In this document: one piece after another, positions 36,537 to 48,254 of the stretch
Layout: every line of letters starts with the position of its first letter
Position numbering within the stretch: position 1 is the first letter of the stretch
Assembly (NCBI GenBank): GCA_039720395.1
Contig: CM077833.1
Span: forward strand, 9,625,036 to 9,689,035
Direction of reading: 5' to 3'
DNA from: Liquidambar formosana
Taxonomy: Eukaryota; Streptophyta; Magnoliopsida; Saxifragales; Altingiaceae
DNA length: 64,000 nt
Translations under genes and position numbers: made by a program
The notes under the pieces: model-generated
Databases searched by the model: none
Told to the model about the DNA's origin: nothing
The model's input: the letters and a program-made list of their open reading frames with translations, nothing else

Positions 36537-37492
36537 CTAAGGAAATTCCCCATAAGCCTGCCCCTCGTTCTCGATGGTCCCATTAGCTATAGCATCTTCT
36601 ACTTGCGTTCCAGCTCCAATTAAGGCCTTGAAATTTTGGAAGTAATGTGCAAACAAATGCTCATGGTAAATGGGAAGTAAGTTCTTGACCACCATTTGGA
36701 TTTGTTCTTCTTCTTTGGGTCGGTTCGCCATCGAGAAGCCTTGATTCTCCACCTAGTAATGAAAGAAGAGAACGTTTCATTCATAGCTTGTTTAGTAGTC
36801 TCCAAATCCCTACGAGTCACATCCACCTCTGTGTTGTATTTGTAATGATTCGTGAATTCATTGCAGACGTCCTCCCAAGTCTTGGTTCTAGATTCTTCCA
36901 AAGCCAAAAACCACTTCAATGCAGAGCTAACCAGCGACTCTTGAAACATTTGGGCCAACAATTCATTATTAGCCCCACGGGGGTGCATAGCTCGCACATA
37001 CATCTTCAAGTGAGTTTCAGGACAACCCGTACCATCGAACTTCTCTAGCTTAGGCATTTTGAATTGGAGTGGAATACGAGCCTTTGGGAACAAAGACAAA
37101 GTGCGGATGTCCACCATATTATCAGATCTGCGGATTCCCTTTAGAGTTCGTTCTAAGGCTTCGACCTTGTTTGCCAGTACGGTCGAATCTTCTCTTGATG
37201 CAGTCTTGGACTCCCTTTCTTTGGTCTTAGGTGGTTCATCTCCTTCCCCTCTAAGGTCCTCGGTGGATTCAGAATCATTAGAACCTTGATGATTGTCAAA
37301 AGCGGGGGCCCTAGATCCGGGTTCTGAAATTTTCTGTTGGATTTCCTGAGCCATCTTCAACACTGTCTCGGATACCATAATGGTGTAGTCAAGCTTCTCC
37401 ATCATTGTTCTAAGACAAACCTCGAGGTTGAATGTAGAATTGCTAGTTCGTTCGGCCATCTTAGGTTTAAAGTTAGAGCCCACGTTAACCAA
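36537..37492 (-). pseudogene. GyB1 gag, one frameshift
   Basis: The first frame (36620-37492) starts at 37492 or, more likely, at the in-frame ATG at 37459 (MAERTSNSTFNLEV). An N-terminal helical segment and an acidic linker precede the retrotransposon gag domain: MPKLEKFDGTGCPETHLKMY, then ALKWFLALEESRTKTWEDVC, FTNHYKYN and ETFSSFITRWR. Gag forms the particle that packages element RNA. Near 36750 the frame slips, and the adjoining frame (36537-36752) continues with ANRPKEEEQIQMVVKNLLPI and YHEHLFAHYFQNFKALIGAG, which is normal gag sequence. There is no zinc knuckle and no pol after the stop. One indel separates this from an intact protein of about 310 residues. Confidence 0.85.
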
Positions 37493-38632
37493 CCTTAATA
37501 AGTTATCACAGGTTTAATCCAGCCCTCCTTCAAGAATAAATTCCCCTTTTTAGGCTATAACCAAAACATTTTAACAAGATTTCCATGACTGCACTAAATT
37601 TGATAAGTGTAATCTTATGAAGCATGCCCTTAGTTAGACATCTCATCCCCAAGGGTACCTTGAAGTGTAAGGCGACATACTAAAGGCATGAAGGTGAGTC
37701 ACTTATCTTTAGGTTCTAGCCATTAACCATTTTTAAAACAATCAACAATTTCATTTCCCTAAACATGACAATGCAATATGTGCAAACAAACTATGGGCCA
37801 GGTCCAAACATGATATCTCCTTAGTTGGACACCTCATCCTTAAAAGTGTCCCTTAAGACGAAGGGTGAGGTGACATACTAAGGACATAAAGATAAATGAA
37901 TCCCTACTTCCTAACCTTTAATCAAACTTTTCATTCCAGACAAGCCCCTATTATTTTATTTTAAAGCCCATGATTAAATGGTCCCAACTTACACACCTTT
38001 AATTAGTCACTCCCCTCCCTCTTCTAGGGAGCTCCTTGGGTGAAGGGTGGAGGTACTTGTTAAAGGTATGCGGGTGAGGCCACAGAATGTTAAGTTTTGA
38101 TCATTACCCATGTTTTAAAGCAAACACAAACACTCATCACATCTCACAAAAATTTGGCAGCATATCATTACAACAAAGTGTGTGCATATAAGTGATCCAA
38201 TGGTGTCCTAGAAGGTCCATTACATGCAATTCTTTCTTTTAAGAGGGTAGGCTAGGGTCCTCAACTTTGCTTGTACCAATCTTTATACCTAACCACATGT
38301 GACATCAGGAATGTCGCGTGGGTCCAGCAGTACGTGATTGATCCATTTGATATACCTAAGGGCAAGCCCAAGGGTACTAGGCAAGAGAGGTTTGATAGCT
38401 TTGCCCAACACATGGAATCAGGAAAACCAAGGTCGAACTAGGCTATCAGTTGGCAAGGATACATCGAGGGACAATCGAGTGATCATGCAACAATCGCGCA
38501 CACAATGCAATAAATAAAAGCACACAATCAAGCGGATGCAAGTGATTGATTTTATTAAGCAATAAGAAATTAACTTAGCCTAATCAAATTAACTGAGTCT
38601 AGCCCTCGATATCCCCAGTGGAGTCGCCAAAC
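37493..38632 (-). mobile_element. GyB1 leader with degenerate repeats and primer-binding site
   Basis: Three degenerate units near 37610-37740, 37810-37930 and 38000-38130 share a CTTAGTTRGACAYCTCATCC-like opening and a GGTGAGG core. Next to the 5' LTR (38612-38631) the minus strand reads TTTGGCGACTCCACTGGGGA, a primer-binding site complementary to a tRNA 3' end that finishes in GCCA. I do not name the tRNA. Confidence 0.8.
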
Positions 38633-41264
38633 TGTGAACCCACGAAAAAGCGCGGCCCACAAGGGTTTGGCAAAAGGATAGGTGTGAAAGACAACAAACG
38701 AAAAGGGAGTCGCCACCTCATTTTTTAGGAAAAAGAGGAAAACCACAAAAATGTTTTATTTTCAAAACCACATGACTCCATTAAAGGAAAAGCAAAGTCT
38801 TTAAAACCAGAAAATTGGATTCGGGAGCTAAGTTACGATGTGGGAAGGTTCTGGGCTAAGCCCATAGGCACCCACATCGCCCGAGTTGGTCTCTTAATTT
38901 GATTGGGCTAATTTAATAACTTAATCACATGCAAAATAGTATCAATCAATAAAATACAGCATGCATAACATATATCCCATCCATCCATTTCATCCATGCA
39001 TAATCAAACAAAGAAAATAAAATAAAACAGAAAAAAGAAAAGAGAAGAAAAACCTAGGATACTTGGATCCTAGAATGGACTTGAGCCTCAAAACGAGCGC
39101 CTACGTACCATGCAGCGAAATACACGGATCAAAGTCCACGTAGTTCGAAAAGAATAGGGTTAAATCCTAATAGAGAGTTATGGTAAACCTTAAGTTTCCT
39201 TCCATAGTGATTTTCAAAGATAAAATGATTCTTAATAAAAAATCCAACAGAAGATATAAACTTTTAAAAAGGGGTGGAAAGAAGCCCTAGAGTTGACTAT
39301 ATCCCTCTATTAGAGAATAACCCTAGGAGGGAGAAGAGAAAAGAAAGGTTAAGAAAAGTGAATTAGGGCACTTCATACCCTACTTACCTTGTGCAATTTA
39401 CTCCAAGCAATATCAAGCTTAAGCCATAGCGACCTTATTTGCAATAAGGCAACTATTGTACCTGTTTGCACCCTTACACGTGCTCAAAGCATATCAAAAA
39501 GGATAACATAACAATCTGGACAGAATAGTATTAAGGCTCAAAGTCATCCACTAATTATGTTATCAACAAAAACAGTGAATAAATAGAGACCTTAATGCAA
39601 CCCTAATCTCATGTCATGCATAAAACCCTAAAAATCCACTACATGCATGCAAAAAACTATCATAGTTATTCTATATATATCATATATATAATAACCATGA
39701 AGAAAAACAGAAAACAAAACCTATTCTATCATGCTATAGGAAACTTGTGTGAATTTAGGGTTATCGAAACCCTAATTTCACAACTATGCCTTAAAACATA
39801 TGAAACAACCCTAACACATGCTCAAATCATCATGAATATCATTCATATCATATGTATTAAATAACAGGAGCGTCAACTCATGACAACAATCACAGCGAAT
39901 AGACTATATGAACTATGCATGATTTAAAAAGACAAAAAGAGTAATGCTTTCAAATCCTTAGTAAACTAAAGATTATCAAGCACATAGAACCATGAATCAT
40001 CTTAAAATCATTCATATCATATCACAAAAGCATGGAATTAACCTAACATGTGGAGTTACAACATGCACTAAAACTATCATAGAAGAAGAAAGAGAAGGAG
40101 AAGGAGAAGACCTATATTCAGCATTCAAAAAGAGTGTTTACCTCTTGTAGAACCTCCCTTGCCTTTAAAGTCCTTGTTCTCTTGCTTGCTTAGGGTTGAA
40201 AAGCCTTCTCTTGATGTCCTTCTAGCTCTCCAAACTCGTAGCTCCCTCTCTCTCTAAGTGTAAAGTGCACTTGTGGCCCCCTTATGTGCTGAATATCATG
40301 TTCTTTATATAGAGAACTGACCCCATGAACCAATGGCTAAGATTAATTCATTAAACAATGATCCTAGGGCTATTAGAGACTCTCTTGGTGCTCAAACAAC
40401 TCAAACTTACACACTCTTAAGAGAAAACAAGTTGTAATGGCGGAGGAAACCGTCAAAAGAGGGAGAGAAGAGGTAGAATCCCACTTAAAGACGGATTCCC
40501 TCGGGTGACCGTCTGGGCTTGGACGGCTGACCGTCTAGCCCCAGATGGTCACCCGAGGGCTCCCATCAGCATTCCTCGGTTAGACTCCTTCGCCTTCTGG
40601 AAGTCTTTCGGGGGTCAAATTAAGTCCGATTTTGACGAAATAAAAGCCAAAACTACCGTGTTTCGAAGGGGAACACATTTTTAAGCATTTTAGGACAAAA
40701 ATCCTTAACCATGGGTGCATGGTTAGGTTTTACAAAGGTGGTTAACCATGGTGCCTCACCGTCGCTAAGCTTGGTTTGTACACAAGGTCGAACCGAATGC
40801 TTTCCCAATCGAAATTCAATCTTTCTAAACACACCTAGGATCTAAATAAATTCCAATTGAAGTTAAATGAGAGAAAATTGGTTGGGTCTTATGAGTCGAT
40901 TTTGAGCAAACCAATAAAGGGTCTTTTAGCCAACCTGAACCACTATGAACCGAATTGATCTTAAACCATTAATTCATGAAATTGAACCTATATATAGACT
41001 CTATGTACTCATATGAACTCAAAGGAATGACTCGAGATTCATTTCAAGGTCAAATGGAAAATATACGGCTTAAAAGACGATTATGCCCTTAAAGTCGCAA
41101 AATTTCTTATTAACTATCGAAATGAATTCCAAATCACTTCAAAATTCATACACATGATATTTAATGCGATAGAAACTCAATGCAAAAGACTAGACTCAAA
41201 AAGAATTCAAAATCCTACATGAAATGATGTACCCTAGTTAAGGTGACAAAAATGGGGTGTAACA
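38633..41264 (-). mobile_element. GyB1 5' LTR
   Basis: 2632 bp, TGTGAACCCACG to GGGGTGTAACA. Same internal landmarks as the other LTR: CTACGTA motif 39110-39148, TATA arms 40300-40317, palindromic block 40497-40560. Confidence 0.95.
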
Positions 41265-41568
41265 TAACTGAAATAAAATTAATGTTTCTAATAACTTCTG
41301 GAATGTAAAGATAGCCAACTATTATTTCTAAACTACTCCATTAGGTAGAGTCAAGCAACAAGCTCCACAGCTAATGCAGCAACGTTTGCTCCATTCCCCA
41401 CTTGTAGGGTTGATCTGCCTTTATTCTACCTTCTGCTTCCCACTAGATTCTGCGTGGAATTCAAAATTCACATCAGAATTAAGTACCCAAGTGGAAGCAA
41501 AACTAACATTTAGTTTAGAGCATGATCCATACCTTCCAAAGGTCGGTTCTTTAGAGGATCCAGATACT
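41265..41568 (-). pseudogene. C2 copia protease remnant
   Basis: The minus strand continues C2 after GyB1. It corresponds to the protease and its downstream linker (LTLPNGVV-like) and aligns with 57185-57480 of C3. At 41568 it switches abruptly into LTR sequence. C2 therefore lost gag, the leader and the outer part of its 5' LTR. Confidence 0.75.
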
Positions 41569-42802
41569 CCTAACCCTAGTGGAATTTGTGTAATTACTCT
41601 TAATTACACAATTGGCCCACTAGTTTGCATCAAATACAAATTAGCCCCTTAAAGAACTTTTCTTTAATCACTTATATCCTTTCTCTCATAGACAATCAAG
41701 CTCTCTTAGCATGATCAGTGTGTGACCCATTGGGTTCACATCATCAAGTAGTAGGGATAGCACGAGGTGTGCACAATGGAACTCTTTCCATTAAGGGTCT
41801 AATTGGAACTCCTTCCAACTCCCTAATTGATTATAACTCATTTATATCAATTAGGGCTTCTACTAACCATGAGTAACACCTAGCATATGGCTCATGGTGT
41901 GGTCTTTAATGAGGTGAATAGTCATTTACAAAGAACCCTTCTGTTATAGTTCATAGGTTACAATTCCATCCTTCCATCAACACAATGTCTCCAATTAAAC
42001 TAATAGGACATGGAAATCTGTCAAGTCCCTAGTTCAATTACTTTATACTTCATTCATTAATATCAACTCAATGATGAACTTATGGAAACTCCTTTCCATA
42101 TTTATTCTACCATGGGCCGATGGATTTAATAAGTTATATTCAATGAATGCTATATGAGACATTCACTCCCTTTTTCCTGAGAGTGATGGATTCCTTGTTG
42201 ATCACTCACATGCCTTCACACAGATAGCAGTAGGGCCAATGAACACCCTTACAGACCCCTGAATAGGATCTGCACTTAGTGTTATCAAACTTCTAAAGCT
42301 GCATGCATAAGACAACCATGGTGTCTCAGGTCTAAGGATTACTTGTACTACTATAACAATGAGAAACTGATTGACAGGCAGGTTAAAACTCCATTTAGTT
42401 TGTCTCATATCTTTGGTCACATTCAGTGTACCTATTCTTATAATAGGCACCCACTTGTTGGTTGTAGTGTCTCCACACAAATAGCTTGAGACTAGCTATT
42501 CTCCTATAGAGTCAACCTAATAAGTGCTAGTCCTATGGTTCATTACTGTCCATCATAGTGAACCTTCAACTAGGAATGATTTAGGAGTTTAGTACAAAGG
42601 TATACAACCCTTTGTAATTTCATATTCTCAACTCTAACTCCATGGACATATTATGTAAATATAAATGATGCATATAAACATATTAGAATAAGCCCTTTTA
42701 TTAAATCAATAATAAATGTGACATGCATAAATGAAATCAATTGATTGTTCCTAATCCCTAAACAATCATTTCTATGATTAGCTCTAGGGCATAATCCTAA
42801 CA
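41569..42802 (-). mobile_element. C2 copia 5' LTR, truncated
   Basis: It begins inside the LTR at CTAACCCTAGTGGAATTTG and ends ATAATCCTAACA, followed by CAACA, the second copy of the C2 target duplication. A short part near 42600 (the segment following GTACAAAGGTATA) is also missing. Confidence 0.88.
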
Positions 42803-44252
42803 CAACAGTATCCACACCTAGCTTGAGCTTGAAGTCCTTTCCTTCTTCTTCCTTGTTGTTGCTAGAGGTGGAGAAGAAAGAGAGAGAGAGAAGGAGAGCT
42901 GTAATTTTCAGCCATCCCTTGGGAGAATGAGAATGTTATCATTTGATCCCTACATAATGGGCATTATATAGCCCATTAATAGGGCCGGCCGTAGGGGGAT
43001 TCCTAACCCTAGTGGAATTTGTGTAATTACTCTTAATTACACAATTGGCCCACTAGTTTGCATCAAATACAAATTAGGCTCTTAAAGAACTTTTCTTTAA
43101 TCACTTATACCCTTTCTCTTATAGACAATCAAGCTCTCTTAGCATGATCAGTGTGTGACCCATTGGGTTCACATCATCAAGTAGTAGGAATAGCACAAGT
43201 TGTGCACAATGGAACACTTTCCATTAAGGGTCTAATTGAAACTCCTTTCAATTCCCTAATTGATTATAACTCATTTATATCAATTAGGGCTTCTACTAAC
43301 CATGAGTAACACCTAGCATATGACTCATGGTGTGGTCCTTAATGAGGTGAAGAGTCATTTAGAAAGAACCCTTCTGTTATAGTTTATAGGTTACAATTTC
43401 ATCCTTTCATCAACACAATGTCTCCAATTGAACTAATAGGACATGGAAGTCTGTCAAGTCCCTAGTTCAATTACTTTATACTCATTCATTAATATCAACT
43501 CAATGATGAACTTATGGAAACTCCTTTCCATATTCATTCTACCATGGGGCCATAGATTTAATGAGTTATATTCAATGAATGCTATATGAGACATTCACTC
43601 CCTTTTTCCTGAGAGTGATGGATTCCTTGTTGATTACTTACATGCCTTCACACACATAGCAGTAGGGCCAATGAACACCCTTACAGACCCCTGAATAGGA
43701 TCTGCACTTAGTGTTATCAAACTTCTAAAGCTACATGCATAAGACAACCATGGTGTCTCAGGTCTAAGGATTACTTGTACTACTATAACAATGAGAAACT
43801 GATTATCAGGCAGGTTAAAACTCCATTCAGTTTATCTCATATCTTTGGTCACATTCAGTGTACCTATTCTTATAATAGGCACCCACTTGTTGGTTGTAGT
43901 GTCTCCACACAAATAGCTTGAGACTAGCTATCCTCCTATAGAGTCAACCTAACAAGTGCTAGTCCTATAGTTCATTACTGTCCATCATAGTGAACCTTCA
44001 ACTAGGAATGATTTAGGAGTTTAGTACAGAGATATATTTACAGTCTCAAAATTACAACCCTTTGTAATTTCATATTCTCAACTCTAACTCCATGGACATA
44101 TTATGTAAGTATAAATGATGCATATAAACATATTAGAATAAGCCCTTTTATTAAATCAATAATAAATGTGACACGCATAAATGAAATCAATTGATTGTTC
44201 CTAATCCCTAAACAATCATCTCTATGATTAGCTCTAGGGCATAATCCTAACA
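42803..44252 (-). mobile_element. LTR segment, tandem unit 1
   Basis: 1450 bp from CAACAGTATCCACACC to ATAATCCTAACA: a copia LTR lacking its first 245 bases, exactly the part found at 26523-26770. Palindrome arms TAATGGGC/GCCCATTA lie at 42955-42978. Confidence 0.9.
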
Positions 44253-45654
44253 CAACAGTATCCACACCTAGCTTGAGCTTGAAGTCCTTTCCTTCTTCTT
44301 CCTTGTTGTTGCTAGAGGTGGAGAAGAAAGAGAGAGAGAGAAGGAGAGCTGTAATTTTCAGCCAGACCTTGGGAGAATGAGAATGTTATCATGTGATCCC
44401 CACATAATGGGCATTATATAGCCCATTAATAGGGCCAGCCATAGGGGGATTCCTAACCCTAGTGGAATTTGTGTAATTACTCTTAATTACACAATTGGCC
44501 CACTAGTTTGCATCAAATACAAATCAGCCTCTTAAAGAACTTTTCTTTAATCACTTATACCTTTTCTCTCATAGACAATCAAGCTCTTTTAGCATGATCA
44601 GTGTGTGACCCATTGGGTTCACATCATCAAGTAGTAGGAATAGCACAAGTTGTGAACAATGGAACACTTTCCATTAAGGGTCTAATTGAAACTCCTTTCA
44701 ATTCCCTAATTGATTATAACTCATTTATATCAATTAGGGCTTCTACTAACCATGAGTAACACCTAGCATATGACTCATGGTGTGGTCCTTAATGAGGTGA
44801 AGAGTCATTTACAAAGAACCCTTCTGTTATAGTTTATAGGTTACAATTTCATCCTTTCATCAACACAATGTCTCCAATTGAACTAATAGGACATGGAAGT
44901 CTGTCAAGTCCCTAGTTCAATTACTTTATACTCATTCATTAATATCAACTCAATGATGAACTTATGGAAACTCCTTTCCATATTTATTCTACCATGGGTC
45001 CATGGATTTAATGAGTTATATTCAATGAATGCTATATGAGACATTCACTCCCTTTTTCCTGAGAGTGATGGATTCCTTGTTGATCACTTACATGCCTTCA
45101 CACACATAGCAGTAGGGCCAATGAACACCCTTACAGACCCCTGAATAGGATCTGCACTTAGTGTTATCAAACTTCTAAAGTTACATGCATAAGACAACCA
45201 TGGTGTCTCAGGCAGGTTAAAACTCCATTCAGTTTATCTCATATCTTTGCTCACATTCAGTGTACCTATTCTTATAATAGGCACCCACTTGTTGGTTGTA
45301 GTGTCTGCACACAAATAGCTTGAGACTAGCTATTCTCCTATAGAATCAACCTAACAAGTGCTAGTCCTATGGTTCATTACTGTCCATCATAGTGAACCTT
45401 CAACTAGGAATGATTTAAGAGTTTAGTACAGAGATATATTTAGAGTCTCAAAATTACAACCCTTTGTAATTTCATATTCTTAACTCTAACTCCATGGACA
45501 TATTATGTAAGTAAAAATGATGCATATAAACATAATAGAATAAGCCCTTTTATTAAATCAATGGTAAATGTGACATATATAAATGAAATCAATTGATTGT
45601 TCCTAATCCCTAAACAATCATCTCTATGATTGGCTCTAGGGCATAATCCTAACA
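44253..45654 (-). mobile_element. LTR segment, tandem unit 2, joined to C3 internal
   Basis: It starts with the same CAACAGTATCC junction as unit 1 and ends at the C3 polypurine tract. It lacks about 60 bases relative to unit 1 at GTGTCTCAGG/CAGGTTAAAAC (about 45211), a deletion between two CAGG copies. TATA arms lie at 44405-44428. Confidence 0.9.
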
Positions 45655-46585
45655 ATCTCCCACTTGCACTATAGCCAATCCACCATGTATCTCATACCCA
45701 TATCCTGTCGGTGGTGATCCAACACACTTGGGTCATAGCCTTAGTGAAGGGGTCTTCTTTATTCTCTGTTGTATTAAACTTCTATATGTATATGTCATCT
45801 CTTCCAATGATCTCTCTAATCACTTGGAATCGCCGCTTAAAGTTTGGACTTTTGATGAGACCGTGGATCCTTGTCTTGAGCAATTGCCTTATTGTTGTCA
45901 CAAAAGCAATAGTAATGGCTTCTCAATGTCAGGAACCACTCCTAGTTCTGCAATGAACTTACTCATCCAAACATACAGCAATGCGCTCGAATTTACAGCT
46001 CCACCATTTAAGGTGAGAACATACCTCGATGTTGATCTCCTATCATCATTGTCAGATTGAAAATCTGAATCCGTTATACCAACCATTTCAAGTTTCTTTC
46101 TCTATAGGCAAGGCATAGGTCCTTTAGTTCTTTTCAAGAACTTAAGGATAGCCTTGACTGCTTCCCAGTGTTCCTTATCTGGGTTTGCCTGATATCTGCT
46201 CGTAACATTTTTGGCAAAACTGATATTTGGTCTTTTAGTTATAACAATTTGATTCCATGTCTGATAGGAATTAGACCTCCTTTTGGAATCATGCATTTTG
46301 AACTCTTTTAAAATCTTGTCTATGTACTTTGATTGGGAGAGACTTAGCATCCTTTAAGATCTATCTCTATAGACTTCTATTCCCAGAATATAGGATGCTT
46401 CTTCCAAATCTTTTATGGAGAAAATTTTGTGAAAAACCAATTTTTCACTTTTGACAACGTCTCTACATTATTCCCTAATAAGTAGAACGTCATTCACTTA
46501 TAGGACCATAAATGTGATCGCACTCCCACTAACCCTTTGTACAATCATGGTACAATGATGGGTTTTGTCTCAACAGGGACAGTAG
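45655..46585 (-). pseudogene. C3 copia pol remnant: RNase H and RT end
   Basis: Minus-strand pieces: MLSLSQSKYIDKILKEFKMH and NVTSRYQANPDKEHWEAVKA (46102-46350), then ITDSDFQSDNDDRRSTS and KFIAELGVVPD (45898-46086). It carries the same missing RNase H segment and the same loss of the RT front half as C2, and is very close to it throughout. The CAAGTGGGAGAT polypurine tract lies at its left end. C4 interrupts it at 46585. Confidence 0.82.
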
Positions 46586-48241
46586 TGTTAGGATTATGCC
46601 CTAGAGCCAATCATAGAGATGATTGTTTAGGGATTAGGAACAATCATTTGATTTCATTTATGTATGTCACATTTATTATTGATTTAATAAAAGGGCTTAT
46701 TCTATTATGTTTATATGCATCATTTATATTTACATAATATGTCCATGGAGTTAGAGTTGAGAATATGGAATTACAAAGAGTTGTAATTTTGAGACTATAG
46801 ATATATCTCTGTACTAAACTCCTTAAGCATTCCTAGTTGAAGGTTCACTATGATGGACAGTAATGAACCATAGGACTAGCACTTGCTAGGTTGACTCTAT
46901 AGGAGGATAGCTAGTCTCAAGCTATTTGTGTGGAGACACTACAACCAACAAGTGGGTGCCTATTGCGAGAATAGGTAAACTGAATGTGACCAAAGATATG
47001 AGATAAACTGAATGGAGTTTTATCCTGCCTGTCAATCAGTTTCTCATTGTTATAGTGGTACAAGTAATCCTTAGACCTGAGACACCATAGTTGCCTTATG
47101 CATGTAGCTTTAGAAGTTTGATAACACTAAGTGCAGATCCTATTCAGGGGTCTGCAAAGGTGTTCATTGGCCCTACTGCTATGTGTATGAAGGCATGTGA
47201 GTGATCAACAAGGGATCCATCACTCTCAGGAAAAAGAGAGAGAATGTCTCATATAGCATTCATAATATAACTCATTAAATCCATGGCCATGGTAGGATGA
47301 ATATGAAAAGAGTTTCATGAGTTCATCTATGAGTTGATATCTATGAATGAGTATAAAGTAATTGAACTAGGGACTTGACAGACTTCCATGTCCTATTAGT
47401 TCAATTGGAGACATTGTGTTGAAGGAAGGATGCAATTGTAACCTATAAACTATAACAGAAGGGTTCTTTGTAAATGACTATTCACCTCATTAAGGACCAC
47501 ACCATGAGCCATATGCTAGGTGTTACTCATGGTTAGTAGAAGCCCTAATTGATATAAGAGTTATAATCAATTAGGGAATTGGAAGGAGTTCCAATTAGAC
47601 CCTAAATGGAAAGAGTTCCATTGTGCACACCTCGTGCTATTCCTACTACTTAATGATGTGAACCCAATGGGTCACACACTGATCATGCAAGAAGGGCTTT
47701 AAAGTCTATGAGAGAAAGGGTTTTAGTGAATAAAGAATAGTTCTTTATGGGCCTATTTGTATTTGATACAAATAATAGGGGTTAATGTGCAATTAAGAGT
47801 AATTACACATAACCCTATTAGGGTTTCTTCCCCATGGCCAGCCCCCTTTAGTGGGCTGCCTATATAAGTCACACTTATGTGTGACATGGCATAAGAGGCT
47901 TGCACAATAAACCCTAGCCGTCCAGCCCCTTGGAGGCTCTCTTCTCTCTCTCTCTCTTCTCCACCTCTAGCAATAACAAGGAAGAAGAAAGAAAAGGCTT
48001 GAAGCTCTAGCTAGGTGTGGATACCGTTGGAGGCAGCACACTTGGGCTGCTCATTCACCGCTGTCCAGAGTAGAAGCTTGGAGCAAAACGGAGAAGACAA
48101 AAATCCTGTAAGTGTTCTAACCCTCTTCGTAGTTAGGGTTTGATTTTGTGTTATGCATAGTTAGATTCATGGGATTGGGAATCGTAGGAAAAATTTTTAT
48201 ATTCCGCACTTCTATTTTTCCCTCTTGTTCGATTCCCAACA
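46586..48241 (+). mobile_element. C4 5' LTR
   Basis: TGTTAGGATTATGCCC to CGATTCCCAACA. TATATAAG at 47871. A perfect hairpin GTCACAC TTAT GTGTGAC follows at 47878-47895, close to the expected start site. CT-rich leader at 47936-47965. Splice-donor-like CCTGTAAGTG at 48105-48114. Upstream palindrome ATGTGCAATTA/TAATTACACAT at 47785-47810 with one mismatch. Confidence 0.95.
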
Positions 48242-48242
48242 G

Positions 48243-48254
48243 TGGTATCAGAGC
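48243..48254 (+). promoter_or_regulatory. C4 primer-binding site
   Basis: TGGTATCAGAGC, one base after the LTR, is complementary to the 3' end of plant initiator-Met tRNA, the usual primer of copia elements. Confidence 0.95.

Larger units (their letters stand above)
30294..41264 (-). mobile_element. GyB1, complete gypsy element without pol
   Basis: An 10,971-bp element with LTRs at 30294-32926 and 38633-41264 and perfect TAACT duplications (30289-30293, 41265-41269). The unoccupied site is visible in C3 at about 57180-57200, where TTTAGATA runs straight on into AACTGAAATAAAATTAATG. Order on the minus strand: 5' LTR, primer-binding site, leader, gag, a 3.5-kb untranslated region with repeats, polypurine tract, 3' LTR. 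No protease, RT or integrase is present, so it must use enzymes from another gypsy element. By eye the LTRs differ at about 40 positions in 2.6 kb. Confidence 0.95.

Noticed and set aside
48243..48254. A tRNA gene fragment
   Set aside because: Position one base after an LTR marks it as a primer-binding site; no tRNA body is present.
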